Below the pieces are notes generated by a model. It had not been told where the DNA came from, did not search any database, and saw nothing but the letters and a program-made list of their open reading frames with translations. A stretch of 64,000 bases of DNA from Candidatus Desulfarcum epimagneticum (lineage in GTDB: Bacteria > Desulfobacterota > Desulfobacteria > Desulfobacterales > CR-1): contig CAACVI010000012.1 of assembly GCA_900659855.1 (NCBI GenBank), forward strand, positions 186,001-250,000, in the 5' to 3' direction. Positions within the stretch are counted from its first letter, which is position 1. Each line of letters opens with the position of its first letter. Made by a program: the position numbers and the translations under genes. Positions 47,701 to 56,911 of this stretch are shown here, one piece after another.

Positions 47701-47952
47701 ATGGCCCCGAAAAAAACAGAAGTCAGAGCCCCCATGTCGGGAATTTTTTACCGAAAACCATCCCCGGATCAGCCCTCCTATGTGAAGGTGGGCGACGAGG
47801 TGAAAAAAAAACAGGTGATCGCCCTTCTGGAAACCATGAAGGTGTTTCAAAAAGTCAAGGCCCCGACCAGCGGGGTGATCTCGGAAATTATCCCTGAAAA
47901 CGAAACCCCTTTGAAAGACAACGAGTTGATGTTTGTCATTGAAGCGAACTAA
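47701..47952 (+). CDS. Biotinyl-domain (BCCP-like) small protein
   Basis: An 83-residue protein that consists of one biotin/lipoyl attachment domain: EVRAPMSGIFYR, VKVGDEVKKKQVIALLETMKV, then KAPTSGVISEIIPENETPLKDNE. Lys47 in ETMKV is the expected biotinylation site (the usual motif is EAMKM). It lacks a linker or catalytic domain. No carboxylase gene is nearby, so its partner must be elsewhere. The stop overlaps the next start (TAATG). Confidence 0.85.
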   Translation: MAPKKTEVRAPMSGIFYRKPSPDQPSYVKVGDEVKKKQVIALLETMKVFQKVKAPTSGVISEIIPENETPLKDNELMFVIEAN

Positions 47953-50900
47953 TGTGTATCCGAAACCATCTGATGAAAAAAACCGCCCGGGCCGCCCTGC
48001 TTGTTTTTTTGCTTTTTTTCCCGGCCTCCATGTCCCTGGCCGATGAGAGCCCCGCTCCCCCGGACGGGGAGACCGGCTGTTTTCCCCTTCTGGAAAACCT
48101 GAGTTCCAAAGCCGCCGACGCGTATCGCCGGGGGGATTACGCCAAAGGCGCCGCCTTTGCCGAAAAGGCCCATGACCACGCCGTCGGCTGTCTGGGCAAA
48201 ACCCATCCGGCCACCCTGGAATCCATGAACAACCTGGCGGCCCTGTATGATGTCCAGGGCCGCTATGAAAAGGCCGAGCCCCTTTACCGGGAGGCCTTGG
48301 CGCTTTACGAAAAAATGTTCGGGACCGATGATCCCGCCACCCTGACGTTTGTCAACAACCTGGCCTCCCTGTACGATTCCCGGGGGCTTTACGACAAAGC
48401 CGGGCCCCTGTATCAAAAGGCGCTGGAAAACCGCGAGCGGATACTGGGCCCGGGCCATCCCGACACCCTGGCCTCCATGAACGGCCTGGCCGGCCTGCGT
48501 CATTCCCGGGGAGAGTATGAAAAAGCCCGGTCTTTGTACGAAAGGGCGCTGGCGCTCAGGGAGAAATTCCTGGGACCGGAGCATCCCGACACCCTGGCCT
48601 CCATGAATGTCCTGGCCGGCGCGAATTACGCCCTGGGACGATATGAGCATGCCGAGGCGCTGTACAAAAAGGCCATTGAGACCCGGAAAAAAATCATGGG
48701 CAAAGAAAACCCCGACTCGGCGACATTCATGAACCGGGCGGCGGCGTCCCAGGGTTTTGAGACCCGGTACGCCGACGCCCATCCCCTGCCCGGGGAGCCC
48801 TGGGAGACCCGGGGAAAAATACTCAAAAAAGAGGACATCCACACCATTTCCTCCATGCACAACCTGGCTTTTCTTCACCAGGGCCGGGGGGATTATGAAA
48901 AAGCCGAGCCGTTGTACCAGGAGGCGCTGCGCTTAAGGGAAAAAAACCTGGGCCCGGACCATCCCGACACCCTGGCCTCCATGGACAGCCTGGCGGGCCT
49001 GCTCTTTTCAAGGGACCGCCACCGGGAAGCCGAGCCCCTCTACAAGCGGGCGATGGATATCCGGAAAGAAAAATTCGGGGACGCCCATCCCGCCACCCTG
49101 GCCTCCATGAACAACCTCGCCTTTCTCTACCAGACCCTGGGGCTTTATCACAAAGCCGAGCCCCTGTACCAGGAGGAGCTTCGGATTCGGGAAAAAATTT
49201 TCGAAAAAGACCACCCCGACACCCTGGCCTCCATGAATGTGCTGGCGTTTCTGCATCAAATCCAGGGCCGCCTTGAGGAGGCCGAAATCCTTTACGCGGA
49301 CGCGTTGTCGAGTTACCGCAGGGCGCTTGGGGAAAAACATCCCGACACCCTGGCGGCCATCAACAACCTGGCCGCCATATACTATTCCCAGGGCCGCTAT
49401 GACGAGGCCGAGCCCCTTTACAAGGAGGCCCTGGAGTTAAGAGAGGAAATTTACGAAAAAGACAATCCCGAGACCCTGCTTTTTCGATTGAACTATATCC
49501 TTTTGACGCTTAACATGAACAAAACCCGGGCCGCCTTTGAGCTGCTCAAACAGACCGAGGCCCGACTGATTTCCGCCTCGGCGGACCGGCTGGGAAAACT
49601 GTCCGGGAACCGGGACACAAAGCTGTTTTTGTACGCCCTGTCCAATTTCCAGGATGTGGCCCTGTCCCTGGCCGTCAAATTTCCCCAGCGTGAATACAAG
49701 GATTACGCGGCCGGTGTGATATTCAGATGGAAACAGGCCTACGCCCGGGAACAGGCCGCCGCCGGCCGTCTGTTTTACCTGGAGAACCAGGACTCTTACC
49801 AGGAAAAGACCCGGCTCGCCAGGGAATTCGCCGACGCCTTCCATGACCCCGAATCCGGACCGGCCGGGACAAAGCGGGCCGGGGACCGGCTCGCGGAGGC
49901 CATCGGCCGGCTTAAAGCGAAAACCCGGGACTTTGTCTCCCCCCCCGCTTCCCTGGAGGGGGATCTCCGTCAGGCGCTGGCCCGGCTTCCGGGAAAAAGC
50001 GCCATTCTGGAATTCAGGCAGGCCCGTCATATCGATTTCGAAACCGGAAAGCCCGGCAAGCTGTATTTCGCCGCGTGCCTGCTGTCCGCCTCCCCGACCT
50101 CCCGGGGCGCGGATTTCGCCTACATCGGGGAAAGCGAAGACATCATTCAGACGCTCATGGAATCCGGCGGCCGGACGGAAAACCTGTGGGGGACCCTTAT
50201 GGGGCCGTTTGAAAACCGCCTGAAAGACATTGACACCCTGTTCGTGGCGCCGGACGGATTTTTGACCCTGATCCCCTTTTCGAGCCTGCGGACCCCGGAC
50301 GGGGAATATCTGGCGCGCCGCTTTCGCCTCAGCCGTCTTTTGTCCGGCCGGGATATCATGGAAAGCCGAAGGCCCTGGGGCTCCTCCGACGCCCTGTCGA
50401 TCTTCGGCGCGCCGGACTACGGCCCTTTTGAGCCCGACCCCGCTTCCGCTTCCGGTCCGGCGCCGCTCAACAGCCGAATCGCCGGCGAGTTCAGGCAGGG
50501 CCTGGAGCCTTTGGCGCTGGGAAAAAGAGAGGCGGGCAAAATCGCCATGTTTTACGCGGACATCGCCGGCGGCGGATATGGCCGGACCCTTCTGAAAATA
50601 GGCCGCCAGGCGTCTGAAAGCGATTTAAAAAACATGGAGACGCCCCCCAGGGCCATCCATTTCTCCACCCGGTGTTTTTATTTGCCTGGAATCTCCGAAA
50701 ACGATCTTAAAAACGCGTCTTATGACGAGGCCTCCCTTTCATCGGCGGGCCTGGCGCTTTCCGGGGCCAACCGGGGCATTCAGGGCGTTTTGGACGCGTC
50801 CGGGGAGGACGGCCTGCTTTACGACATGGAAATTTCCAGGCTCAATCTCGTGGGAACGGAGCTGGCCTCGGTCTCCTCCTGCCTTCCCGGCGAAAACGCC

Positions 50901-51194
50901 ATGGACTATTCCCAGGGGGTGTATGAGCTGGCCCGGGCTTTTAAAACAGCCGGCGCGGCCTCGGTTCTGATTCCCATTCGGCCGGTGGGGGATGAGATGT
51001 CCAAAGAGTTCATGACGAAATTTTATGAGATATGGATCACATCGCCCGAGGACATCCCGCCGGCCGAGGCGCTTTCCAGAACCCGCCGTTATTTCATGAA
51101 CCATTCCGATGAAAAATACCGGGCCCCCGGCATGTGGTCCCCTTATGTGGTGATTGACGGCCATATTCCCTCCAGGGGGGCGATGGGGCGTTAG
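47952..51194 (+). CDS. Secreted TPR-CHAT protein with altered CHAT active site
   Basis: The 1080 residues start with a signal peptide (ALLVFLLFFPASMSLA). About ten 42-residue kinesin-light-chain-type TPRs follow (GRYEKAEPLYREALALYEK and similar, near residues 70-530, the fifth degenerate). A CHAT peptidase-like domain ends the protein (about 680-1075). CHAT hallmarks FVAPDGFLTLIPFSSLR, GTELASVSSCLPGE with the Cys and the ending WSPYVVIDG are present. The catalytic HG site reads IHFSTRCF, so His is replaced by Arg. The start is 47952 (overlapping the upstream stop) or 47973. The repeats DTLASMN recur. It could be a periplasmic scaffold. Confidence 0.85.
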   Translation: MCIRNHLMKKTARAALLVFLLFFPASMSLADESPAPPDGETGCFPLLENLSSKAADAYRRGDYAKGAAFAEKAHDHAVGCLGKTHPATLESMNNLAALYDVQGRYEKAEPLYREALALYEKMFGTDDPATLTFVNNLASLYDSRGLYDKAGPLYQKALENRERILGPGHPDTLASMNGLAGLRHSRGEYEKARSLYERALALREKFLGPEHPDTLASMNVLAGANYALGRYEHAEALYKKAIETRKKIMGKENPDSATFMNRAAASQGFETRYADAHPLPGEPWETRGKILKKEDIHTISSMHNLAFLHQGRGDYEKAEPLYQEALRLREKNLGPDHPDTLASMDSLAGLLFSRDRHREAEPLYKRAMDIRKEKFGDAHPATLASMNNLAFLYQTLGLYHKAEPLYQEELRIREKIFEKDHPDTLASMNVLAFLHQIQGRLEEAEILYADALSSYRRALGEKHPDTLAAINNLAAIYYSQGRYDEAEPLYKEALELREEIYEKDNPETLLFRLNYILLTLNMNKTRAAFELLKQTEARLISASADRLGKLSGNRDTKLFLYALSNFQDVALSLAVKFPQREYKDYAAGVIFRWKQAYAREQAAAGRLFYLENQDSYQEKTRLAREFADAFHDPESGPAGTKRAGDRLAEAIGRLKAKTRDFVSPPASLEGDLRQALARLPGKSAILEFRQARHIDFETGKPGKLYFAACLLSASPTSRGADFAYIGESEDIIQTLMESGGRTENLWGTLMGPFENRLKDIDTLFVAPDGFLTLIPFSSLRTPDGEYLARRFRLSRLLSGRDIMESRRPWGSSDALSIFGAPDYGPFEPDPASASGPAPLNSRIAGEFRQGLEPLALGKREAGKIAMFYADIAGGGYGRTLLKIGRQASESDLKNMETPPRAIHFSTRCFYLPGISENDLKNASYDEASLSSAGLALSGANRGIQGVLDASGEDGLLYDMEISRLNLVGTELASVSSCLPGENAMDYSQGVYELARAFKTAGAASVLIPIRPVGDEMSKEFMTKFYEIWITSPEDIPPAEALSRTRRYFMNHSDEKYRAPGMWSPYVVIDGHIPSRGAMGR

Positions 51195-51253
51195 CCGGGG
51201 AAATGGCGGCAGGGGTTGCGGACGCGGAAAAACTGTGTTAAGCGTGAATCATT

Positions 51254-51586
51254 ATGAGACAATATGTCATTGACGAGATGAGGCTTGATGATTTCGACCG
51301 GGTGAAGGCCCATCTGGATAAGCGCTTTGAGGCGTCGGAGGTGGAGGGGGTTTACTGGATTGAGCTGGACGAGGACGTTTTAAGCGATGAGCAGAAACGC
51401 CACAGGGAATGCCGGCCCCACTGTTTCGCCGTTGAGCTGACCCCCGGGGCGCTGTCGGTGGAGCTTCTGGTCCGGTCCAAGACCTTTTTGAAATGCGCCT
51501 GCATGGCCTACGCCGATCCGCGCCAGCGCCGATGGCTGATGGATCGGGTGGACGCCATATTTGAAAAACTGGAGATCTCGGTTTGA
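51254..51586 (+). CDS. Conserved protein of unknown function
   Basis: A 110-residue protein that starts MRQYVIDEMRLDDFDRVKAHL. It contains YWIELDEDVLSDEQKRH and three cysteines in the C-terminal half (HCFAVEL and KCACMAY). It is acidic, with no signal peptide. I do not recognise a functional family, but its conserved look and its position between the TPR-CHAT gene and plsC support it. The ribosome binding site is weak. Confidence 0.65.
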   Translation: MRQYVIDEMRLDDFDRVKAHLDKRFEASEVEGVYWIELDEDVLSDEQKRHRECRPHCFAVELTPGALSVELLVRSKTFLKCACMAYADPRQRRWLMDRVDAIFEKLEISV

Positions 51587-51683
51587 CGCTTTCCCGGCGA
51601 GCTTTCCGGGCCGTCGGCGGCCGGCGTTTTTCACTTTGCGCTTTGAAGGACGGCCCCTTGATTTTGTTTCGGGCCGGACGCAT

Positions 51684-52403
51684 ATGATTCGCACATTTTT
51701 CATCGCCGCGTTCACCTGCGTGTGCACGTTTGTTCTGGGCATCGCCACGATCATCTCCTCTTTTTTCACCCGGACGGGAAACTTTCCCCACCTGATCGCC
51801 CGGGCATGGGCGAACGCCATCCTCTTTGTCAGCGGGGTGAGGGTCACGGTGACCGGCGTCTCCCATATCGATCCGGATAAATCGTACATTTACATGCCCA
51901 ACCACCAGGGCAATTTCGACATCCCGGTTCTTTTGGGCCGACTTCCGGTCCAGTTCAGATGGCTGGCCAAGGAGGAAGTTTTTAGAATACCCATCATGGG
52001 AAGGGGCATGAGGGCCTGCGGATACATCAGCATCGACCGGTCCGACCGGCAGTCCGCCTTTAAAAGTCTGGAAAGGGCCGTCGAAACCATCCGGGATGGA
52101 ACCTCCGTGGTGATATTCCCCGAGGGAACCCGAAGCGTGGACGGAAAACTGAAATCCTTTAAAAAAGGCGGCTTTGTCATCGCCGCGGACGCCGGGGTTC
52201 CCATTGTGCCCGTGGCCATCCACGACACATGGGAGATCATGCCCAAAAAAAGATTTTTGATCAAACCCCGGGACGTCCTTCTGGAAATCAGGGCGCCTGT
52301 GGACACCACCGGTTACTCCAGGGAAACAAAAAATGAGCTTATGGAAAAAATCAGGCGGATCATCAAAGAGCGTCTTGACAGGGGCCGGGAGAAAACGTCC
52401 TGA
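51684..52403 (+). CDS. plsC: 1-acyl-sn-glycerol-3-phosphate acyltransferase
   Basis: A 239-residue membrane acyltransferase that makes phosphatidic acid. It has an N-terminal hydrophobic segment, the catalytic NHQGNFD (HX4D) near residue 75, FRIPIMGRGM, IDRSDR and VVIFPEGTRS. The C-terminus ends in a basic helix. The ATG at 51684 is chosen because the family N-terminus starts there. It overlaps rnj at the stop codon. Confidence 0.93.
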   Translation: MIRTFFIAAFTCVCTFVLGIATIISSFFTRTGNFPHLIARAWANAILFVSGVRVTVTGVSHIDPDKSYIYMPNHQGNFDIPVLLGRLPVQFRWLAKEEVFRIPIMGRGMRACGYISIDRSDRQSAFKSLERAVETIRDGTSVVIFPEGTRSVDGKLKSFKKGGFVIAADAGVPIVPVAIHDTWEIMPKKRFLIKPRDVLLEIRAPVDTTGYSRETKNELMEKIRRIIKERLDRGREKTS

Positions 52404-54052
52404 TGTTTAGAATCGTTCCCCTTGGCGGACTCGGCGAGATCGGACTCAACATGATGGCCTTTGAGGACAAAGAATCCATGTTCATTGTGGACGCGGGTCT
52501 GATGTTCCCCGAGGACCATATGCTGGGGGTGGATATCGTCATACCGGATATGTCCTACCTGAAAAAAAGAAAGGAAAAGATATCCGGGATCATTCTCACC
52601 CATGCCCATGAGGATCACATCGGCGCCGCGCCGTACCTCATCCGGGAAATCGGCGCGCCCATTTTCGGCTCCTCCTTCACCCTGGCCATGCTCAGGCACA
52701 AGCTCATGGAGCATGACCTCATGGATTCGGCCCTCCTGTATGAAATTGACCCGGACCAGACCCTGAAGCTGGGGAATTTTCAGGCGGAGTTTATCCGGGT
52801 GAGCCACAGCGTGCTGGACGGGCTGGCCATCGCCGTCAGAACCCCCCTTGGCCTTGTGATTCACACCGGGGACTTTAAATTGAGCGGGGGCGGGGGTCCC
52901 GACGATTCCACGGACGTGGAGAAATTCATTCGCCTGGGTGATGAGGGGGTCCTGGCCCTTTTGTCCGACTCCACCAATGTGGAAAAAGGCGGGCACACGT
53001 TCTCGGACCGAAAGGTGGCCGACACCCTGTCCGAAATCGCGGACGAGGCCGGCGGGCGCCTCATCGTGGCCCTTTTCGCCTCCAACATCCGGCGGGTTCA
53101 GCAGATCATCGACATGGCCCGAAGCCGGGACAAAAGAGTGGCCATCAACGGCAAAAGCATCGAGACCAGCGTCAGGATCGCCTCGGGTCTGGGATACATT
53201 GACCTGGGAGACGATGTGGAGATCGATATCGACAGGATCAGCTCCCTGCCGGACGACCGGATCGTCATCATCACCACCGGCAGCCAGGGGGAGCCCATGT
53301 CGGCCCTGGCCCGGGTGGCCAACGGCATGCACAAGCACATCGCCCTGAAAAAAGAGGACACGGTGATTTTGTCCTCCAAATTCATCCCCGGCAATGAAAA
53401 AGCCATCGCCAACATGATCAACAACATGTACCGAAAAGGCGTGAATGTCATTTATGAAAAAATATCCGACATCCATGTCTCCGGACACGGATTCCGGGAA
53501 GAGCTGAAGCGGATGATCGAATATACCCGCCCCCGGCATTTCATCCCCATACACGGCGAGTTCCGCCACCTGACCCTGCACGCCCGGCTGGCCGGGCGCA
53601 TGGGAATTCCTCCCGAAAGAATATTCAGGGTGGAAAACGGCCAGGTCATCGAATTCAGCAAAAACGGGGGGCGAATCGCCGAAAAGGTTCAGACCGGGCG
53701 GGTTTTGATCGACGGAAAAGGCATCGGGGATGTGGGCCGGAGTGTTTTGAGGGACAGAAGGACGCTTTCCGAAGAGGGCTTTGTGGTGGTCAACATGGCC
53801 TTTGACGAGGAGACCGGGGTGATCATTTACGGACCTGACGTGGTGTCCCGGGGCTTTGTTTTCGAGATGGAGAAGGGCCATCTTCTGGAAGACGCCAAAT
53901 GCGTCATCCTGGAGATTGTGGATGAGATAGACCCGGAATCGGAAAACAGGCTGGAAAAAATCAAGTCCAAAATATCCGCCTCCCTCAAAAGCTATTTTTC
54001 CTTCGCCATCAAGCGCCGCCCGGTGATCCTTCCCTTCATCATTGAGCTATAG
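52403..54052 (+). CDS. rnj: Ribonuclease J
   Basis: A 549-residue metallo-beta-lactamase/beta-CASP RNase that degrades and matures RNA. The zinc motif is THAHEDHIGAAPYL. The segments RVSHSVLDGLAIAV, LLSDSTNVEKGGHTFSD and HVSGHGFREELKRM are family features, and a C-terminal domain follows. It starts inside the plsC stop (TGATG). RNase J with smpB and ftsK nearby suggests a housekeeping cluster. Confidence 0.94.
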   Translation: MFRIVPLGGLGEIGLNMMAFEDKESMFIVDAGLMFPEDHMLGVDIVIPDMSYLKKRKEKISGIILTHAHEDHIGAAPYLIREIGAPIFGSSFTLAMLRHKLMEHDLMDSALLYEIDPDQTLKLGNFQAEFIRVSHSVLDGLAIAVRTPLGLVIHTGDFKLSGGGGPDDSTDVEKFIRLGDEGVLALLSDSTNVEKGGHTFSDRKVADTLSEIADEAGGRLIVALFASNIRRVQQIIDMARSRDKRVAINGKSIETSVRIASGLGYIDLGDDVEIDIDRISSLPDDRIVIITTGSQGEPMSALARVANGMHKHIALKKEDTVILSSKFIPGNEKAIANMINNMYRKGVNVIYEKISDIHVSGHGFREELKRMIEYTRPRHFIPIHGEFRHLTLHARLAGRMGIPPERIFRVENGQVIEFSKNGGRIAEKVQTGRVLIDGKGIGDVGRSVLRDRRTLSEEGFVVVNMAFDEETGVIIYGPDVVSRGFVFEMEKGHLLEDAKCVILEIVDEIDPESENRLEKIKSKISASLKSYFSFAIKRRPVILPFIIEL

Positions 54053-54064
54053 GTGTTGAGACAC

Positions 54065-56227
54065 ATGCGCAAAGAGCTTTTCGGAATACTCTTTTTTTTC
54101 CTGGTGGTTTTCGCCTTAATCAGCCTTTTGTCTTACAGCCCGGCCGACCCTTCTTTTCACAACGCAAAGGCCCCGGGGGGCGACGTTCACAATCTGTTCG
54201 GGCTCATGGGGGCCCGGGCCGCCGGCTTTCTCATCGGTTTTTTCGGCGCGGGCGCTTTCTGGACCCCTGTGATTCTCTTTTTTTTGGGGATCGGATTTTT
54301 CAAAAAAAAACCCGGACCGGCCGCGCTTTCCGTCCTGATCGGGGGGATGATTCTGGCGCTGGCCACCGGCGGCCTTCTGAGCCTGACCGGGGATATGGCG
54401 ACCATCGGGGAAAAAACATTCACCTCCGGGGGAATCGCGGGGATTTCCATCCGCGCCTTTCTGGTGAAATACGTCAATCCCACCGGGGCCGCCATTGTCC
54501 TTTCGGCTTTTTTCATCGTCGGGTTTATCCTGGCCACCCATTTCTCCGTGGTCCGGTTCGCCCGCGCCTGTTTAAAGGGAATCGAAAATTCTTTAAAGGC
54601 CGCGAAGGTTTTTTTCATCATTCGCCGGGAGCGAAAGAAAAGATTCCGGGCCAAAAAGGCTCTGAAAAAAAAAGCCCCCGGCAAAGCCGGAAAAAAACAG
54701 ATCGCCATCAAGGCCCCCCGGCCCGCGCCCCCTCATGTTCCGGCCCCCAAGCAGACCTTTTTCGAATTCATGAGCGACCCGGACTCCTTTTCCCTTCCCT
54801 CGCCGGAACTCCTGGATGATCCCGGGCCTGACTCCTCGTCGGCCAACGAGGATTTTTTAAGGGCCCAGTCCCAACTCCTTGAGAAGAAGCTCAGCGATTT
54901 CGGCGTGAAAGGAGAGGTGTCGGCGGTCTCCCCGGGGCCTGTGATCACCACCTTTGAGTACCAGCCCGCGCCCGGCGTCAAAATCAACCGGATCGTGAGT
55001 CTTGCGGACGACCTCTCCATGGCGCTTCGGGCCGAAAGCATCCGGATCGTGGCCCCCATCCCCGGCAAGGCCGCCATCGGCATCGAGCTGCCCAACGCCG
55101 AGCGGCAGGTGGTGCGGCTCAAGCGGATTGTGCTTTCAGACGCCTTTGCCCGGCTGAAATCCGGCCTGGCCATATGCCTGGGCATGGACATCGTCGGGGG
55201 GCCGGTGGCGGCCTCCCTTGAAAAAATGCCCCATCTTCTCATCGCCGGGGCCACCGGCGCCGGCAAGAGCGTGGGGCTCAACGCCATGATATGCAGCTTT
55301 TTGTTCAAGGCGTCCCCGGACCAGGTGAAGATGATCATGATCGACCCCAAGCGCATCGAGCTGTCCGTCTATGACGGCATCCCCCACCTCATCACGCCGG
55401 TGGTCACCGACAGCAAAAAGGCCACCCACGCCCTTTTCTGGGCCGTGCGGGAGATGGAGCGGCGCTACAAAGTCCTGGCTGAAAAAAAAGCCCGGAACAT
55501 CGCCCAGTATAACGCCCGGGTGGAAAAGGAAAAGGCCGCCGACCCGGAAAGCGAATCTGAAAAGCTGCCTTTGATCGTCATCATCATCGACGAGCTGGCC
55601 GACATGATGATGGTCACGGCCCGGGAGGTGGAGGCCGCCCTGACCCGTCTGGCCCAGATGGCCCGGGCCGCCGGCATTCACCTGATCCTGGCCACCCAGC
55701 GCCCCTCGGTGGATGTGCTGACCGGCGTCATCAAGGCCAACTTTCCCACCCGTCTCACCTTCCAGGTCTCTTCCCGGACCGACTCCAGGACCATCATCGA
55801 CTCCAACGGCGCCGAGGCGCTCCTGGGAAACGGGGACATGCTGTTTCTTCCCCCGGGCGCGGCCAAGCTCCAGCGCATTCACGGGGCCTATGTCTCTTAT
55901 GAGGAGATCGAGCGGGTGACCTCGTTTTTGAAACAGCAAGGGCGGCCCGATTATGACCACCGCGTGTGCGAGGCGCCGGAAAAGGGCGAGGGTGAAACGG
56001 GGGAAGACCCGGACGAAAAGGACCGGGACGAAAAATACGACGAGGCCGTGGCGCTGGTGACCCAAAACGGCCAGGCCTCCATCTCCATGATCCAGCGCCA
56101 CATGCGGGTGGGGTACAACCGGGCCGCGCGCATCATCGAAACCATGGAAAAGGAGGGGGTCATCGGCCCGCCGGACGGCGTCAAACCCCGGAAGATACTG
56201 GTGAAAGGATACGATGAAATTCCATAA
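54065..56227 (+). CDS. ftsK: DNA translocase FtsK
   Basis: A roughly 720-residue septal DNA pump for chromosome dimer resolution. The N-terminus has four hydrophobic helices (such as LFGILFFFLVVFALISLL). A basic linker follows, then the motor with Walker A AGATGAGKSVGLNAM and Walker B LIVIIIDELADMM. The C-terminal gamma winged helix is DEAVALVTQNGQASISMIQ. Shorter than E. coli FtsK, which is usual. A GTG at 54053 directly after the rnj stop is the alternative start. It overlaps the next gene by 14 bases. Confidence 0.93.
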   Translation: MRKELFGILFFFLVVFALISLLSYSPADPSFHNAKAPGGDVHNLFGLMGARAAGFLIGFFGAGAFWTPVILFFLGIGFFKKKPGPAALSVLIGGMILALATGGLLSLTGDMATIGEKTFTSGGIAGISIRAFLVKYVNPTGAAIVLSAFFIVGFILATHFSVVRFARACLKGIENSLKAAKVFFIIRRERKKRFRAKKALKKKAPGKAGKKQIAIKAPRPAPPHVPAPKQTFFEFMSDPDSFSLPSPELLDDPGPDSSSANEDFLRAQSQLLEKKLSDFGVKGEVSAVSPGPVITTFEYQPAPGVKINRIVSLADDLSMALRAESIRIVAPIPGKAAIGIELPNAERQVVRLKRIVLSDAFARLKSGLAICLGMDIVGGPVAASLEKMPHLLIAGATGAGKSVGLNAMICSFLFKASPDQVKMIMIDPKRIELSVYDGIPHLITPVVTDSKKATHALFWAVREMERRYKVLAEKKARNIAQYNARVEKEKAADPESESEKLPLIVIIIDELADMMMVTAREVEAALTRLAQMARAAGIHLILATQRPSVDVLTGVIKANFPTRLTFQVSSRTDSRTIIDSNGAEALLGNGDMLFLPPGAAKLQRIHGAYVSYEEIERVTSFLKQQGRPDYDHRVCEAPEKGEGETGEDPDEKDRDEKYDEAVALVTQNGQASISMIQRHMRVGYNRAARIIETMEKEGVIGPPDGVKPRKILVKGYDEIP

Positions 56228-56834
56228 ATCCGATCTGGATGAGATCCCGGGGTTCCTGGACCCTGAAGAGGCCCGGCGGCTTTACGACACCGCCCTTGAG
56301 GCGGCGGGAATGGGCGCGCCGTGCCTGGAGGTCGGCGGCTACTGCGGAAAATCGGCGATGTGCCTGGGGCTGGCCTGCAAAGAAAAGGGGGGCGTTCTTT
56401 TTTCCATCGATCATCACAGGGGCTCGGAGGAGCAGCAGCCCGGGGAGGAGTATTTCGACCCGGCCCTGTTTGATCCCGTCTCGTTTTGTGTCAACACCCT
56501 GCCATGCTTTCTTGACACGCTTAAGCGCTTCGGCCTTCAGGACACGGTGATTCCTATTGTGGCCGAATCCGCCGCCGTCGGACGAATGTGGGGAACCGGG
56601 CTCAGCCTGGTTTTCATTGACGGCGGGCATTCCAGGGAAGCCGCGCTCAAGGATTACGCCGCGTGGTCCGGCCATGTCATCCCAGGGGGCTATCTTTTGA
56701 TCCACGACCTCTTTCCCGACCCCGAAAAAGGCGGGCAGGCGCCCATGGAAATCTACCGCATGGCCCTGTCATCGGGCCTTTTCGAAGCGCTTCCCATGAC
56801 CCGAACCCTTGGGGTTTTGAAACGGAAAGGGTAG
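56214..56834 (+). CDS. Class I SAM methyltransferase family protein
   Basis: This 206-residue protein fits the Methyltransf_24-like pattern. APCLEVGGYCGKSAMCLGLA resembles SAM motif I (normally E-x-G-x-x-x-G). LVFIDGGHSREAALKDYAAW and VIPGGYLLIHDLFPDP match later motifs. Substrate unknown. It overlaps ftsK. Its DHHRGSEEQQ segment is a good family mark. Confidence 0.8.
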   Translation: MKFHKSDLDEIPGFLDPEEARRLYDTALEAAGMGAPCLEVGGYCGKSAMCLGLACKEKGGVLFSIDHHRGSEEQQPGEEYFDPALFDPVSFCVNTLPCFLDTLKRFGLQDTVIPIVAESAAVGRMWGTGLSLVFIDGGHSREAALKDYAAWSGHVIPGGYLLIHDLFPDPEKGGQAPMEIYRMALSSGLFEALPMTRTLGVLKRKG

Positions 56835-56911
56835 CGCTTCCGGTTTTCCCGGACCGGGCAGATGCCCCAAGGCCACACAGGCTCATACTTTTTTACCAGG
56901 GATGGCTGGGT

